In this document: positions 8,636 to 16,019 of the stretch, one piece after another
How positions within the stretch are numbered: position 1 is the first letter of the stretch
Layout: every line of letters begins with the position of its first letter
From: an uncultured Desulfosarcina sp.
Lineage (GTDB): Bacteria; Desulfobacterota; Desulfobacteria; Desulfobacterales; Desulfosarcinaceae
NCBI RefSeq assembly: GCF_963668215.1
Contig: NZ_OY764190.1
Coordinates: 3,100,001 to 3,164,000, forward strand
DNA: 64,000 bases
Direction: 5' to 3'
Position numbers and translations under genes: made by a program
Notes under the pieces: generated by a model
Database searches by the model: none
Seen by the model: only the letters and a program-made list of their open reading frames with translations
Told to the model about the DNA's origin: nothing

Positions 8636-8923
8636 TCAAAAGGGGATGACCACATCGGCGGTGCTGACCATTTTCGCGACATCGGCCAGGGTGACATGCT
8701 TGAACCCATACTTCTCCACGTTGGCCGAGTTGTTGGAAAACCGTTCACCTTCCATTTCGTCGATGAACTCCATGTTGTCCCGGTAGGCCTCGTCCATATG
8801 GGCGATTTCGTGATGCAGGACGAACATCTGGACTTCGGTGTCTTCCAGTAAAAGTCCCAGGCTGGTTCGCAGGCCTTCGTACTGTTGTTCGAGGTCCCGG
8901 ATCAAAACGGCTGCCTTTTTCAT
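8636..8923 (-). CDS. DsrE/F-like protein without cysteine
   Basis: A 95-residue protein (MKKAAVLIRDLEQQYEGLRTS, then LGLLLEDTEVQMFVL) of the DsrE/F-like fold. It contains no cysteine, so it cannot carry sulfur itself and may be a structural partner of the cysteine-bearing DsrE-like protein two genes downstream, as happens in hetero-oligomeric DsrEFH and TusBCD. A good GGAGG ribosome-binding site precedes the ATG at 8923. It is the first cytoplasmic gene after the outer-membrane protein in the operon. Confidence 0.68.
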   Translation of the reverse strand: MKKAAVLIRDLEQQYEGLRTSLGLLLEDTEVQMFVLHHEIAHMDEAYRDNMEFIDEMEGERFSNNSANVEKYGFKHVTLADVAKMVSTADVVIPF

Positions 8924-8938
8924 GGATGACCTCCCGGA

Positions 8939-9049
8939 CTAATTTTTCATGATGTAGTAGCGGGTGCGCCCCATTTCACCGTCGATCATGCCTAAAAAGG
9001 TGTTGCCGTTTTTGGCGCCGAAATCGACGTTTTCCTTAAAACCTGCTTT
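8939..9049 (-). other. In-frame 36-codon stretch past the DUF3373 stop
   Basis: The frame of the DUF3373 gene continues open after its TAG stop (9050-9052) for 36 codons, ending at TAG 8939-8941 with GRTRYYIMKN. Methionine codons occur inside it, so a 16-residue peptide is also possible, though no ribosome-binding site is evident. It may be a remnant of a longer protein or chance. No function is claimed. Confidence 0.25.
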
Positions 9050-10732
9050 CTAATACCGGAAGGTGAGGCTGATGTAGCCGTCCATGACTTTGTCGACGAC
9101 CGGATTGAACGCGTCGAGAGAACTCAGTTCGCTGATTTTCATGGGCTCGCCCATGGGGCTGCCGCTACCGGTGTATTCGTAGTCATAGTAGCGTACGCCG
9201 ATGGTGGCGAAGAAGTTGTCGTTGACGATGGGCTGGTGCCAGTAGCCCTCGTAAACATGGCCACGGACGGCCAGTTTGCTGGCCACCACCGAGTCCTCGG
9301 CGCCACTGAAATTGAACCAGTACCTGGAACCGTAATTGTACTCGAGGCCGAACCGGGCATCCCAGGGCATGGCAAAAATCGCGCCGAGGTAAATCATATA
9401 GCCGTCGCGGTCTTCCAGTTCGCCATTGGAGTTGAGAAGCCCTTGACCCATAAATTTATAAAAGGGGTTTTCCGAGGTCCTGGACGGGCTGGTGTGGCTC
9501 CACGAACCGGCGACGAACAGGTCGATGTCCTTGTCGAAGCGTTCGATCAGCTTGGTCCGCAAAAGCAGGGAGGCTGCATCCCAGTCACCGATTTCGGTGT
9601 ACGGTTCCAAACGGGTGATGTATCCGCCTTCGTTCTGGCTGAATGTAAAGGTGCCATCTCCATTGTCGCTGACAATAAAGGGCATGACGGACAATCCGGT
9701 GAAGCCGTCGGTGATATCCCAGGCATGGGCATAGTTGAGCACGACGCTGGTCGAGTCGTTGTCGAAGAGGGTGGCGATGAAACCGCCGAAGTGAACATCG
9801 TCCACAGCGGGCTGCCGGGCGTTCAGGGCATACGAGTTGCCCCAGTCGCCCTCGAATCCCTGCCCGTAACAGATTTTGAACGCTGCACCAGGGATACCGG
9901 TAACCTCTTCCAACCCCAGGTTGTAGGACGCGCCGTCAAACTGCCAGTTGATGATGGTGGCCAATGGGGAGCCGCCCTCGAGGCTGTAGTTCATGTATTC
10001 CATGGGGGGGCCGTCCGTCCCCGGGCGCCGGCCCACGGAGAAATTGGTGGGCACCCGGCCCCAGTCCTTTTTGTAATTGAAATAGGCCCGTTCCAGTCGG
10101 ATGGTATCCCCGTGGGGAAGACTGGAGATGTTGCCGTCCAGGGTGACGTCGTTCAGGCTGCCCTGGTTGAACTTTACGCCGCTGCTGTCCCCGAACACTT
10201 TATACGCGGCCAGACGGCCGTCGAAGTTCAGCTGGTCGTTGACCTTGGCCTTCATGGTGAGCCGGAATTTGTTGGTGAGGATGATATCGTTGGTTGCATC
10301 GTATTTGTCGGGAACCATCACTCCCGGAGGCATCGTGGCCAAAATTCCGGGCAGATCCGCCGGAGAAAGGGTCTGGCCGATTAGCCCGCTGGTAAGCATC
10401 CTGGGTGCCGCCTGGATATCGCTGTAGGACAACGTATCGCCCCGGGAGCGGAACTCTATGCCAAAGGCGACCTTGTCCGTGGCCGCATGCAATTCGGCCT
10501 TGTCAAGGCGATTGTTCATCTCCTCGACTTCTTCCTCCTTGGACTCGTTTTTCTTTTCCATTTCAGCGAGTTTTTCCTGCACCGCCTGCATTTCCCTGGC
10601 CATTTGCTCGATCTGCTGCTTCAACTGCTGGACCTCGTCCTGGGCTGAAACGGGGTTGGAGACAGCAAAGCACAGCAGGCATGCCAGTCCGATAATGCCG
10701 GCCGTTCTGATCGCTCCTCTGGCTGCGTTCAT
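9050..10732 (-). CDS. DUF3373 outer-membrane beta-barrel protein
   Basis: A 560-residue exported protein. It has a signal peptide (1-30, ending VSAQ), a coiled-coil stretch rich in Q, E and K (about 32-80), then a long region of alternating aromatic and polar residues ending in YISLTFRY, the terminal aromatic expected of an outer-membrane barrel. It matches the DUF3373 family common in Desulfobacterota and Geobacter relatives, whose members are thought to be porin-like; no substrate is known. It is the first gene of the sulfur operon, 60 bp downstream of a sigma-54-type promoter, and has a strong GGAGGAG ribosome-binding site. A role as the outer-membrane entry or exit for the operon's substrate is inference. 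Confidence 0.8.
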   Translation of the reverse strand: MNAARGAIRTAGIIGLACLLCFAVSNPVSAQDEVQQLKQQIEQMAREMQAVQEKLAEMEKKNESKEEEVEEMNNRLDKAELHAATDKVAFGIEFRSRGDTLSYSDIQAAPRMLTSGLIGQTLSPADLPGILATMPPGVMVPDKYDATNDIILTNKFRLTMKAKVNDQLNFDGRLAAYKVFGDSSGVKFNQGSLNDVTLDGNISSLPHGDTIRLERAYFNYKKDWGRVPTNFSVGRRPGTDGPPMEYMNYSLEGGSPLATIINWQFDGASYNLGLEEVTGIPGAAFKICYGQGFEGDWGNSYALNARQPAVDDVHFGGFIATLFDNDSTSVVLNYAHAWDITDGFTGLSVMPFIVSDNGDGTFTFSQNEGGYITRLEPYTEIGDWDAASLLLRTKLIERFDKDIDLFVAGSWSHTSPSRTSENPFYKFMGQGLLNSNGELEDRDGYMIYLGAIFAMPWDARFGLEYNYGSRYWFNFSGAEDSVVASKLAVRGHVYEGYWHQPIVNDNFFATIGVRYYDYEYTGSGSPMGEPMKISELSSLDAFNPVVDKVMDGYISLTFRY

Positions 10733-10791
10733 TTCTCCTCCTTAAGGGACTGTTAACCAAAAGATCATTTATGGGGTGATGTTGCCATTTC

Positions 10792-10807
10792 AGCAAAGGG
10801 CATGCCA
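10792..10807 (-). promoter_or_regulatory. Sigma-54 promoter of the sulfur operon
   Basis: On the minus strand TGGCATGCCCTTTGCT matches the sigma-54 consensus TGGCAC-N5-TTGCW with one change in the -24 element. It lies about 60 bp upstream of the DUF3373 start, the right place for an operon promoter. A sigma-54 activator gene is divergently oriented next to it. Confidence 0.75.
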
Positions 10808-10903
10808 GGAAGGGGATGGCCGGGGATACATCCATTAATCTATTGAGATAAAATGAAAAATCTTTTTTTCTAAGGAGGCTTGCGCAAACGGAAAAAACCT
10901 TTT

Positions 10904-10936
10904 ATGTTAACGCATGTTAACTTTGCAGATTAACAT
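10904..10936. promoter_or_regulatory. Likely enhancer/operator boxes for the sigma-54 activator
   Basis: ATGTTAA occurs at 10904-10910 and 10914-10920, exactly 10 bp apart, and its inverted copy TTAACAT is at 10930-10936. The last two form a perfect 7-bp inverted repeat with a 9-bp gap. A further GTTAAC follows at 10951. The boxes are roughly 100-140 bp upstream of the -24 element, as expected for enhancer sites, and also sit just ahead of the activator gene, so autoregulation is possible. Confidence 0.55.
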
Positions 10937-10973
10937 GTTGCTGCAGTTGCGTTAACACTTAACGGGGGGTTAA

Positions 10974-12341
10974 ATGGATATCGCCAAATACTGGAAGACC
11001 ATTGTCGACACGCTGCAGGACGGCCTGATGGTGGTGGATCCGAGCGGGAACATCATTGCCGCCAACCCGGCTGCCGAGCGGGTAACCGGCTATACGGCCG
11101 AGGAACTGGTCGGAAAATCCTGCCGGATATTGAATTGTACCGGATGCAAAATCATTGGAAAAGGTGCCGGCAAACAGTGGTGCGGGCTCTTCAACCGGGG
11201 GGCCATCAGGGAGAAAAAATGTCTGATTACCAACAAGGACCGTCACTCGGTGCATATCATCAAAAGCGCATCCGTACTGCGCAATGAAGATGGCGATATT
11301 ATCGGCGCCGTTGAAACCCTGACGGACATTACCGAAAAGATCCGCCAGCAGCAGGAGATCAGCACGCTGCGGAAAACCTTTTCCCTGGACGAAGGCTTTC
11401 ACGGCATTCTGGGCAAATCGCCGGTGATGCTGAATCTTTTCGAGATGATCGAAAACGTGGCCCAGTCCGATACGCCGGTGATGATCCAGGGTGAAAGCGG
11501 ATGCGGCAAGGAACTGGTGGCCCGTGCAATCCACCGGGCCAGCGGGCGCAGCGACAAGCCATACGTCAAGGTCAATTGTGCGGCCCTGAACGAAAACCTG
11601 CTGGAAAGCGAATTGTTCGGCCATGTCAAGGGCGCCTATACCGGTGCGGATCGTGCGCGTGTCGGCCGGTTCGAGTCCGCCCACGAGGGCACCATTTTTC
11701 TGGACGAGGTCGGCGACATCCCTCCCTCCGTCCAGGTCAAGCTGCTGCGGGTCCTCGAGGAACGAAAGATCGAGCGGGTGGGCGACAACCGCTCTGTTCC
11801 CGTTGACGTCCGGGTGATCACCGCCACCCACAAGAATCTGGAAGAGCTGATCGAACAGGGCCTTTTCCGGGAAGACCTTTATTTTCGGATCAATGTCTTT
11901 CCCCTGTTCTGTCCGCCGCTTTCCCGGCGTCGGGAGGACATTCCGCTGATTGCCCAGAGTTTTATCCGTCGTAACGCGGTGAGCAGCGGCAAGAAAATCC
12001 TCGGCCTGACCCCGGAGGCCCTGGAGGCCTTGACCGAGTATGACTGGCCCGGCAATGTCCGGGAGCTTCGCAATGCCATCGAGTATGCTTTCGTTCTATG
12101 CCAGAGCGGCGGGATCGGCGTGCAGCACCTGCCGCACAAGATCGCCGGCGGGGGCGTGGCCCGTCAGGCGGCCTGTGAAATGGACCCGGATTGCGCAAAG
12201 GAGCGGGATGCGTTGATTGCAGTGCTTCGCAATGCCGGTGGAAACCAGTCCGAGGCGGCCCGGATGCTCGGTGTCAGTCGGGTGACCATATGGAAACGGA
12301 TGAAGCGTTTGGGTATCGATATGAAAAAGGACGTGGGCTGA
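10974..12341 (+). CDS. PAS-AAA+-Fis sigma-54-dependent activator
   Basis: A 455-residue enhancer-binding protein. A PAS domain (about 5-120) is followed by an AAA+ domain with Walker A GESGCGKE (173-180), the sigma-54 contact loop GAYTGA (220-225; Tyr instead of the usual Phe) and [10 protein letters not shown] as Walker B, then a Fis-type HTH (about 412-450). The PAS domain is cysteine-rich: Cys50, 55, 58, 70 and 83, spaced C-x4-C-x2-C-x11-C, which could bind a metal or Fe-S cluster or sense sulfur or redox state. There is no receiver domain, so sensing is probably direct. It is divergent from the sulfur operon, which has a sigma-54 promoter, and is its likely activator. Confidence 0.9.
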   Translation: MDIAKYWKTIVDTLQDGLMVVDPSGNIIAANPAAERVTGYTAEELVGKSCRILNCTGCKIIGKGAGKQWCGLFNRGAIREKKCLITNKDRHSVHIIKSASVLRNEDGDIIGAVETLTDITEKIRQQQEISTLRKTFSLDEGFHGILGKSPVMLNLFEMIENVAQSDTPVMIQGESGCGKELVARAIHRASGRSDKPYVKVNCAALNENLLESELFGHVKGAYTGADRARVGRFESAHEGTIFLDEVGDIPPSVQVKLLRVLEERKIERVGDNRSVPVDVRVITATHKNLEELIEQGLFREDLYFRINVFPLFCPPLSRRREDIPLIAQSFIRRNAVSSGKKILGLTPEALEALTEYDWPGNVRELRNAIEYAFVLCQSGGIGVQHLPHKIAGGGVARQAACEMDPDCAKERDALIAVLRNAGGNQSEAARMLGVSRVTIWKRMKRLGIDMKKDVG

Positions 12342-12344
12342 CGA

Positions 12345-13484
12345 TCACGTTTCGACGGGGGGGCTTGGAGAGGCACCGTCGATATCGATGATACGGGTCA
12401 CCCCGTCGTGGGCTTTGGTGCGGTAGGTGGCCACATTGGTGAGCTTCGCGGTTATCTTGCCCATGCGATCCACCTGCGTTTTGATCTTGTTGGCATAGCC
12501 GGCCATGGGATCACCCGTATCGGCTCTCATGATCATGAGTTCGGTCAGTCCGCTGATGGTCTGAATGGGTTGGTTCAGTTCATGGCACACGGCGCCGGCC
12601 ATTTCGACGACGCCCTGTAGGCGCTCTTTTTCGGCCCGCTCTTTTTCGGCGCGCTTGCTTTCGGTGATCGTATCGCGAAGCTGCCGAACCAGCATCGATT
12701 TTTCGATATGGACCCGCAGTCTTGCCAGCAGTTCTTCCTGAAAAAAGGGTTTGACCAGATAATCCGTGGCCCCGGCCTGGAAGACCTTCAGCAGTTCCCG
12801 CTGGTCGGCGACGGAAGTGAGAAAGATTATGGGTACATTGTCCATGTGCAAGTCGTTGCGGATCGTGTGGCATAAAGTAATGCCGTCCATTTCGGGCATT
12901 ACCAGGTCGGTGATGATGATATCGATTCTTTCCTTTTCGCGCTTGATGATGTCCAGTGCCTGACATCCGTTTTCAGCTTCGATTGCCATCCAGCCTTCAC
13001 GGGAGATGTTCTGCATCAATATGTCACGCGCAAGGGCACTGTCATCCACCACCAGGGCGGTCATGCCCTCTTCGTTTTTAGGAGGCGAGAGAATGCGTTC
13101 GACGGTTGCCAGGACCTCTTCTTTATGAAACGGTTTGGCGATGAAGTCCGCCGCACCGGCCTCGAAGCCCTGACGCCGGCTTTCGACATTGTCGTTGGCC
13201 GTGACGAAAACGATATGGGGCCGCTTTTCCTTTGTCAGCGACACGCCGTTTTCGTGATAATCGCTCAGGATCTTCCGGCATGCGCTGAACCCGTCCATTT
13301 TGGGCATGTCGACATCCAGCGTGATCAAATCGGGAGGGGAGTCGGAGAGCGCCATGGTGAGCGCTTCGATGCCGTTTTTGGCTTCGAGGACCGAATAACC
13401 GACCGGTTCCAGAATCTTTTTGATCACGTTGCGCATGGTCGTACTGTCATCGACGACTAAGATGGTTCCAAAAGATGTTGGCAT
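12345..13484 (-). CDS. Double-receiver protein with lone HisKA domain
   Basis: A 379-residue signalling protein with two receiver domains (about 6-130 and 140-260, phospho-acceptor contexts TLDVDMPKMDG and ITDLVMPEMDG). A helical linker and a HisKA-type helix containing CHELNQPIQTISG follow. The protein ends about 65 residues later, with no catalytic ATPase domain. It therefore cannot autophosphorylate by the usual route and may be a phosphorelay or dimerisation partner of another kinase. The ATG at 13484 is followed directly by receiver sequence. It converges on the sigma-54 activator gene with only 3 bp between the stops. Confidence 0.85.
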   Translation of the reverse strand: MPTSFGTILVVDDSTTMRNVIKKILEPVGYSVLEAKNGIEALTMALSDSPPDLITLDVDMPKMDGFSACRKILSDYHENGVSLTKEKRPHIVFVTANDNVESRRQGFEAGAADFIAKPFHKEEVLATVERILSPPKNEEGMTALVVDDSALARDILMQNISREGWMAIEAENGCQALDIIKREKERIDIIITDLVMPEMDGITLCHTIRNDLHMDNVPIIFLTSVADQRELLKVFQAGATDYLVKPFFQEELLARLRVHIEKSMLVRQLRDTITESKRAEKERAEKERLQGVVEMAGAVCHELNQPIQTISGLTELMIMRADTGDPMAGYANKIKTQVDRMGKITAKLTNVATYRTKAHDGVTRIIDIDGASPSPPVET

Positions 13485-13640
13485 CCGGGTATCCTCATGT
13501 GCGGTTATTGGCGTTGTTTGCCTGTGCCCGGGTTTGACGAAGTCGTCCAGAAATCGATTTTTTGCGGGTCCACGAAGTTTGCATCGGGCGGTTAAATTGG
13601 TATCGGCCACCAATGGCCTGGACTTGAGCCTTGACATTTA

Positions 13641-13655
13641 TACCACCATGTGGGA
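13641..13655. promoter_or_regulatory. TACCAC/GTGG palindrome upstream of the XRE gene
   Basis: TACCACCATGTGGGA, a slightly degenerate copy of the palindrome found at 14158 and 15934. It lies 66 bp upstream of the XRE regulator start and just after a TTGACA hexamer (13631-13636), which suggests autoregulation. Confidence 0.45.
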
Positions 13656-13720
13656 CCCGTAGTGAAATCAGATTTCCAATTGTCCTAAACACATTTCCTG
13701 TACGCGGTTTACGAGGGAAG

Positions 13721-14110
13721 ATGAAAGCCGCCACTTTCAGCAAGTTCCGGAAGAAACTCAACAAAACCCAGAAACAGATGGCGCAGCTTCTGGGAACATC
13801 CATCAAGGCCATTCACAGCTATGAACAGGGGTGGCGGACCATTCCGGCCCATGTCGAGCGGCAGCTCTATTTTCTCCTGGCCTGCAAGCTGCCGGGGAAA
13901 AACAATGGCGCCTGCTGGGAAAAGCGAAGCTGTCTTCCGGAGCAGCGGGAGCAATGCCCGGCCTGGGAATTCGCTACCGGGGATTTATGCTGGTTCATCA
14001 ACGGTACCATTTGCAATGGCCATGTCCAAGGATCGTGGCAAGAGAAGATGGAACTTTGCCGCACCTGCACCATTTTTACATCGGTGCTGAAAAAAATCGA
14101 ACGCTTGTAA
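13721..14110 (+). CDS. XRE-type HTH regulator with two-CW cysteine domain
   Basis: A 129-residue protein. Residues 5-50 form a helix-turn-helix of the XRE/Cro type (KTQKQMAQLLGTSIKAIHSYEQG). Residues 60-120 form a cysteine-rich region with two CW pairs (ACWEKRSC at Cys65 and LCWF at Cys90) plus Cys71, 79, 98, 113 and 116. This arrangement matches the small two-CW type domain seen in Desulfobacterota regulators and suggests a metal- or redox-sensing role. The start at 13721 follows GAGGGAAG. Three copies of a TACCACAATGTGGTA palindrome lie within 2.3 kb, one upstream and one downstream of this gene, and are candidate binding sites. That link is inference. Confidence 0.8.
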   Translation: MKAATFSKFRKKLNKTQKQMAQLLGTSIKAIHSYEQGWRTIPAHVERQLYFLLACKLPGKNNGACWEKRSCLPEQREQCPAWEFATGDLCWFINGTICNGHVQGSWQEKMELCRTCTIFTSVLKKIERL

Positions 14111-14157
14111 ACCGGTCCGGATGGTTCCGCTGCATGACCTCATGACAGGCTCAAAAA

Positions 14158-14172
14158 TACCACAATGTGGCA
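14158..14172. promoter_or_regulatory. TACCACAATGTGGCA palindrome ahead of a promoter
   Basis: Second copy of the palindrome, 48 bp past the XRE gene and 10 bp upstream of a strong -35 element. The position upstream of -35 would suit activation. Confidence 0.5.
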
Positions 14173-14181
14173 TTTTTTTTC

Positions 14182-14210
14182 TTGACAGCCGGTCGGACCG
14201 GTTTTATTGT
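14182..14210 (+). promoter_or_regulatory. Sigma-70 type promoter
   Basis: TTGACA (14182-14187), 17-bp spacer, TATTGT (14205-14210). Transcription would start near 14217. An 11-bp inverted repeat pairs AAACCGGTCCG at 14109-14119 with CGGACCGGTTT inside the spacer (14194-14204). Confidence 0.55.
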
Positions 14211-14216
14211 TCTGGT

Positions 14217-14300
14217 AACACCCCATATGTATTACTCAATCCCTCTACCCCTGGCGGCCCTGCATACCACCCCACAATATGCAGGGCCGCTCCTCTTTTT
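14217..14300 (+). ncRNA. Candidate small RNA or attenuated hisE leader
   Basis: Between the promoter at 14182 and the terminator at 14254-14300 there is room for an RNA of about 84 nt with no coding capacity. The single-stranded parts are C-rich (CCCTCTACCCCTGG and a terminator loop CCACCCCACAA). Such loops are common in small RNAs that pair with ribosome-binding sites. It could instead be a terminated leader for hisE at 14421. Confidence 0.35.
14254..14300 (+). terminator. Rho-independent terminator upstream of hisE
   Basis: Arms GCGGCCCTGCATA (14254-14266) and TATGCAGGGCCGC (14278-14290) pair perfectly over 13 bp and are followed by TCCTCTTTTT. It lies in a gap of 310 bp between the XRE gene and hisE. 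Confidence 0.75.
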
Positions 14301-14420
14301 AATCATTGTTTTTCCGATGTTCACGTTGTGAGACGCCCGCTTTTTTGTTAAGAGAGCCGTCATTGATAACAATGCCAATACCGTTTTAAGCGGAAATGGC
14401 CTGCAAGGAAGGTCGATGCG

Positions 14421-14684
14421 ATGAAATCGTTCGAAATGCTTTTTGCCGAACTCAAAGACAAGGCGGCGCGAAAAGACCCTGATTCGGGAACGGTACGACA
14501 ACTGGAAAAAGGGGTTCATGCCATTGGCAAAAAAGTGATCGAAGAGGCCTGCGAGGTATGGATGGCCGCCGAGCACGAAGGCCGTGAACGCACGGCCGAG
14601 GAAATTTCCCAACTGCTTTACCACCTGCAGGTGATGATGATTGCTTGCGAGCTTGATCTGGAGGATGTCTATCGCTACCTTTGA
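14421..14684 (+). CDS. hisE: Phosphoribosyl-ATP pyrophosphatase
   Basis: An 87-residue protein that removes pyrophosphate from phosphoribosyl-ATP, the second step of histidine synthesis. The MazG-like acidic helices are visible: [18 protein letters not shown], then [16 protein letters not shown], carrying the metal-binding Glu/Asp set. Length is typical for a stand-alone HisE. The ATG follows AAGGAAGG. hisG lies 250 bp downstream beyond a long hairpin, so the pair form a histidine sub-cluster without the other his genes. Confidence 0.9.
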   Translation: MKSFEMLFAELKDKAARKDPDSGTVRQLEKGVHAIGKKVIEEACEVWMAAEHEGRERTAEEISQLLYHLQVMMIACELDLEDVYRYL

Positions 14685-14806
14685 CGGCTTCATAGAAAAC
14701 CCGATATCGGCGTTACGCTCACCCCTCGTCGGTGCGGAGTACGTTTTTGTACGCCTCCCTCCTCGGGGTTCGCAAGCCTTGATCTCGGGCTTTCTATGAA
14801 GCCGTC
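14683..14806. repeat. 124-bp long hairpin element between hisE and hisG
   Basis: The ends are near-perfect inverted copies over 26 bp: GACGGCTTCATAGAAA at 14683 and its complement TTTCTATGAAGCCGTC ending at 14806, with two mismatches in the next ten bases. The inside also has partial self-complementarity around ACCCCTCG and CGAGGGG-type runs. The element begins within the hisE stop codon. It has the look of a dispersed non-coding repeat or very small MITE; only a genome search could show copies. Confidence 0.6.
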
Positions 14807-14935
14807 TTACCGGTTGGAGCGCTGAAATCTAGTATTTATGGCTGTTCCTGATAATGTTTCAGGTTTAATATTTGCCTAACAAAGCTTCTATAATTACAGC
14901 AAATTCAATAACGCTGAACCAAGGAATTCCTCGAT

Positions 14936-15784
14936 ATGCTAAAAATCGCCATACCCAATAAAGGCTCCCTTTCCGAGGATGCCGTGCAGTTGATCCGGGA
15001 AGCCGGGTACAACTGCCGGCGCTACAGCCGCGAACTGATCGTCATGGACAGTCTCAACCAGGTGGAATTCGTCTTTTTGCGGCCCCGGGACATTGCCATC
15101 TATGTCAGCAAAGGAATTCTGGACATGGGGGTCACCGGTCGAGACCTGGCCCTGGACAGCCAATCGGATGTGGTTGAACTGCTGCCCCTGGGATTTGGAC
15201 GATCCAGCTTTGCTTACGCCGTGCCCGCCGACTCGGATTTGACTCCCGATGGTTTTAACGGACTGCGCATTGCCACCAGCTACCCTCAACTGGTGATCGA
15301 GGATCTTAAGCAAAGGGGAATCGATGCGGAGATCATCCGCCTAGACGGGGCCGTGGAGATTTCCATCCGCCTGGGGGTGGCCGATGCCATCGCCGATGTG
15401 GTCCAGACCGGACGAACCCTGGTTGCGGCCGGACTGAAAGTGGTCGGGGAGCCGCTGCTGCAAAGCGAGGCCGTACTGGTTGCCCGGACCCGCGATATCG
15501 AGCGCCAGGAGGCCGTGCATACGTTTCTGGAACGGATTCGCGGTATCGTCGTGGCCCGGGAGTATGTCATGGTCGAGTACGACATCCCCGCATCCATGCT
15601 GGAAATGGCCTGTGTCATCACCCCGGGCATCGAATCTCCCACGGTTTCGCCCTTGAGCAAAGAAGGCTGGGTGGCCGTCAAATCCATGTCCCGGCAGCGG
15701 GATGTCAACCAGATCATGGACAGTTTGAGTAAGATCGGCGCCAAGGGCATCATTGTCACCGATATCCGTACCTGCCGGATCTAA
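14936..15784 (+). CDS. hisG: ATP phosphoribosyltransferase, long form
   Basis: A 282-residue enzyme that joins ATP and PRPP in the first step of histidine synthesis. Family landmarks include LKIAIPNKGSL at the N terminus, DMGVTGRDL near residue 65, and the PRPP-binding stretch ADAIADVVQTGRTLVAAGL. The length and the C-terminal part (from about 215, with PTVSPLSKEGWVAVKSM) show the long form with its own ACT-like regulatory domain for histidine feedback, so no HisZ partner is needed. The start ATGCTAAAAATC follows AAGGAATTCC. Confidence 0.95.
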   Translation: MLKIAIPNKGSLSEDAVQLIREAGYNCRRYSRELIVMDSLNQVEFVFLRPRDIAIYVSKGILDMGVTGRDLALDSQSDVVELLPLGFGRSSFAYAVPADSDLTPDGFNGLRIATSYPQLVIEDLKQRGIDAEIIRLDGAVEISIRLGVADAIADVVQTGRTLVAAGLKVVGEPLLQSEAVLVARTRDIERQEAVHTFLERIRGIVVAREYVMVEYDIPASMLEMACVITPGIESPTVSPLSKEGWVAVKSMSRQRDVNQIMDSLSKIGAKGIIVTDIRTCRI

Positions 15785-15933
15785 GCCTTTCAGCACAATC
15801 TCCACCATTTCCCCACAAGATTCGAACACCGTGTCAACCCGCGGCAGGCGGTCAAACGACCAATCCCTTTTTTGCCGGTTGACCCGCCTTGCCGTTGTGC
15901 CCGTCGTTGCAAAATCGAAATCGATCCTTAGAA

Positions 15934-15950
15934 TTACCACAATGTGGTAA
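15934..15950. promoter_or_regulatory. TTACCACAATGTGGTAA operator upstream of the rhodanese gene
   Basis: Best of the three copies: 8-bp perfect arms around one base. It overlaps a possible promoter TTGCAA (15907-15912), 16 bp, TAGAAT (15929-15934), so a bound protein would block transcription. A half site GTGGTAA follows at 15964. Confidence 0.55.
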
Positions 15951-16019
15951 CTGTGATCCGCGAGTGGTAACAATTCCATGTGTCCATCTTCAATCCTCTT
16001 CGGATGCCAAGAGGGCTGT

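Noticed and set aside
9050..9052. Pyrrolysine readthrough of the TAG stop
   Set aside because: The barrel signature ends properly before the TAG, no PYLIS-like evidence can be judged, and the extension is not recognisable. It is kept only as a low-interest observation.
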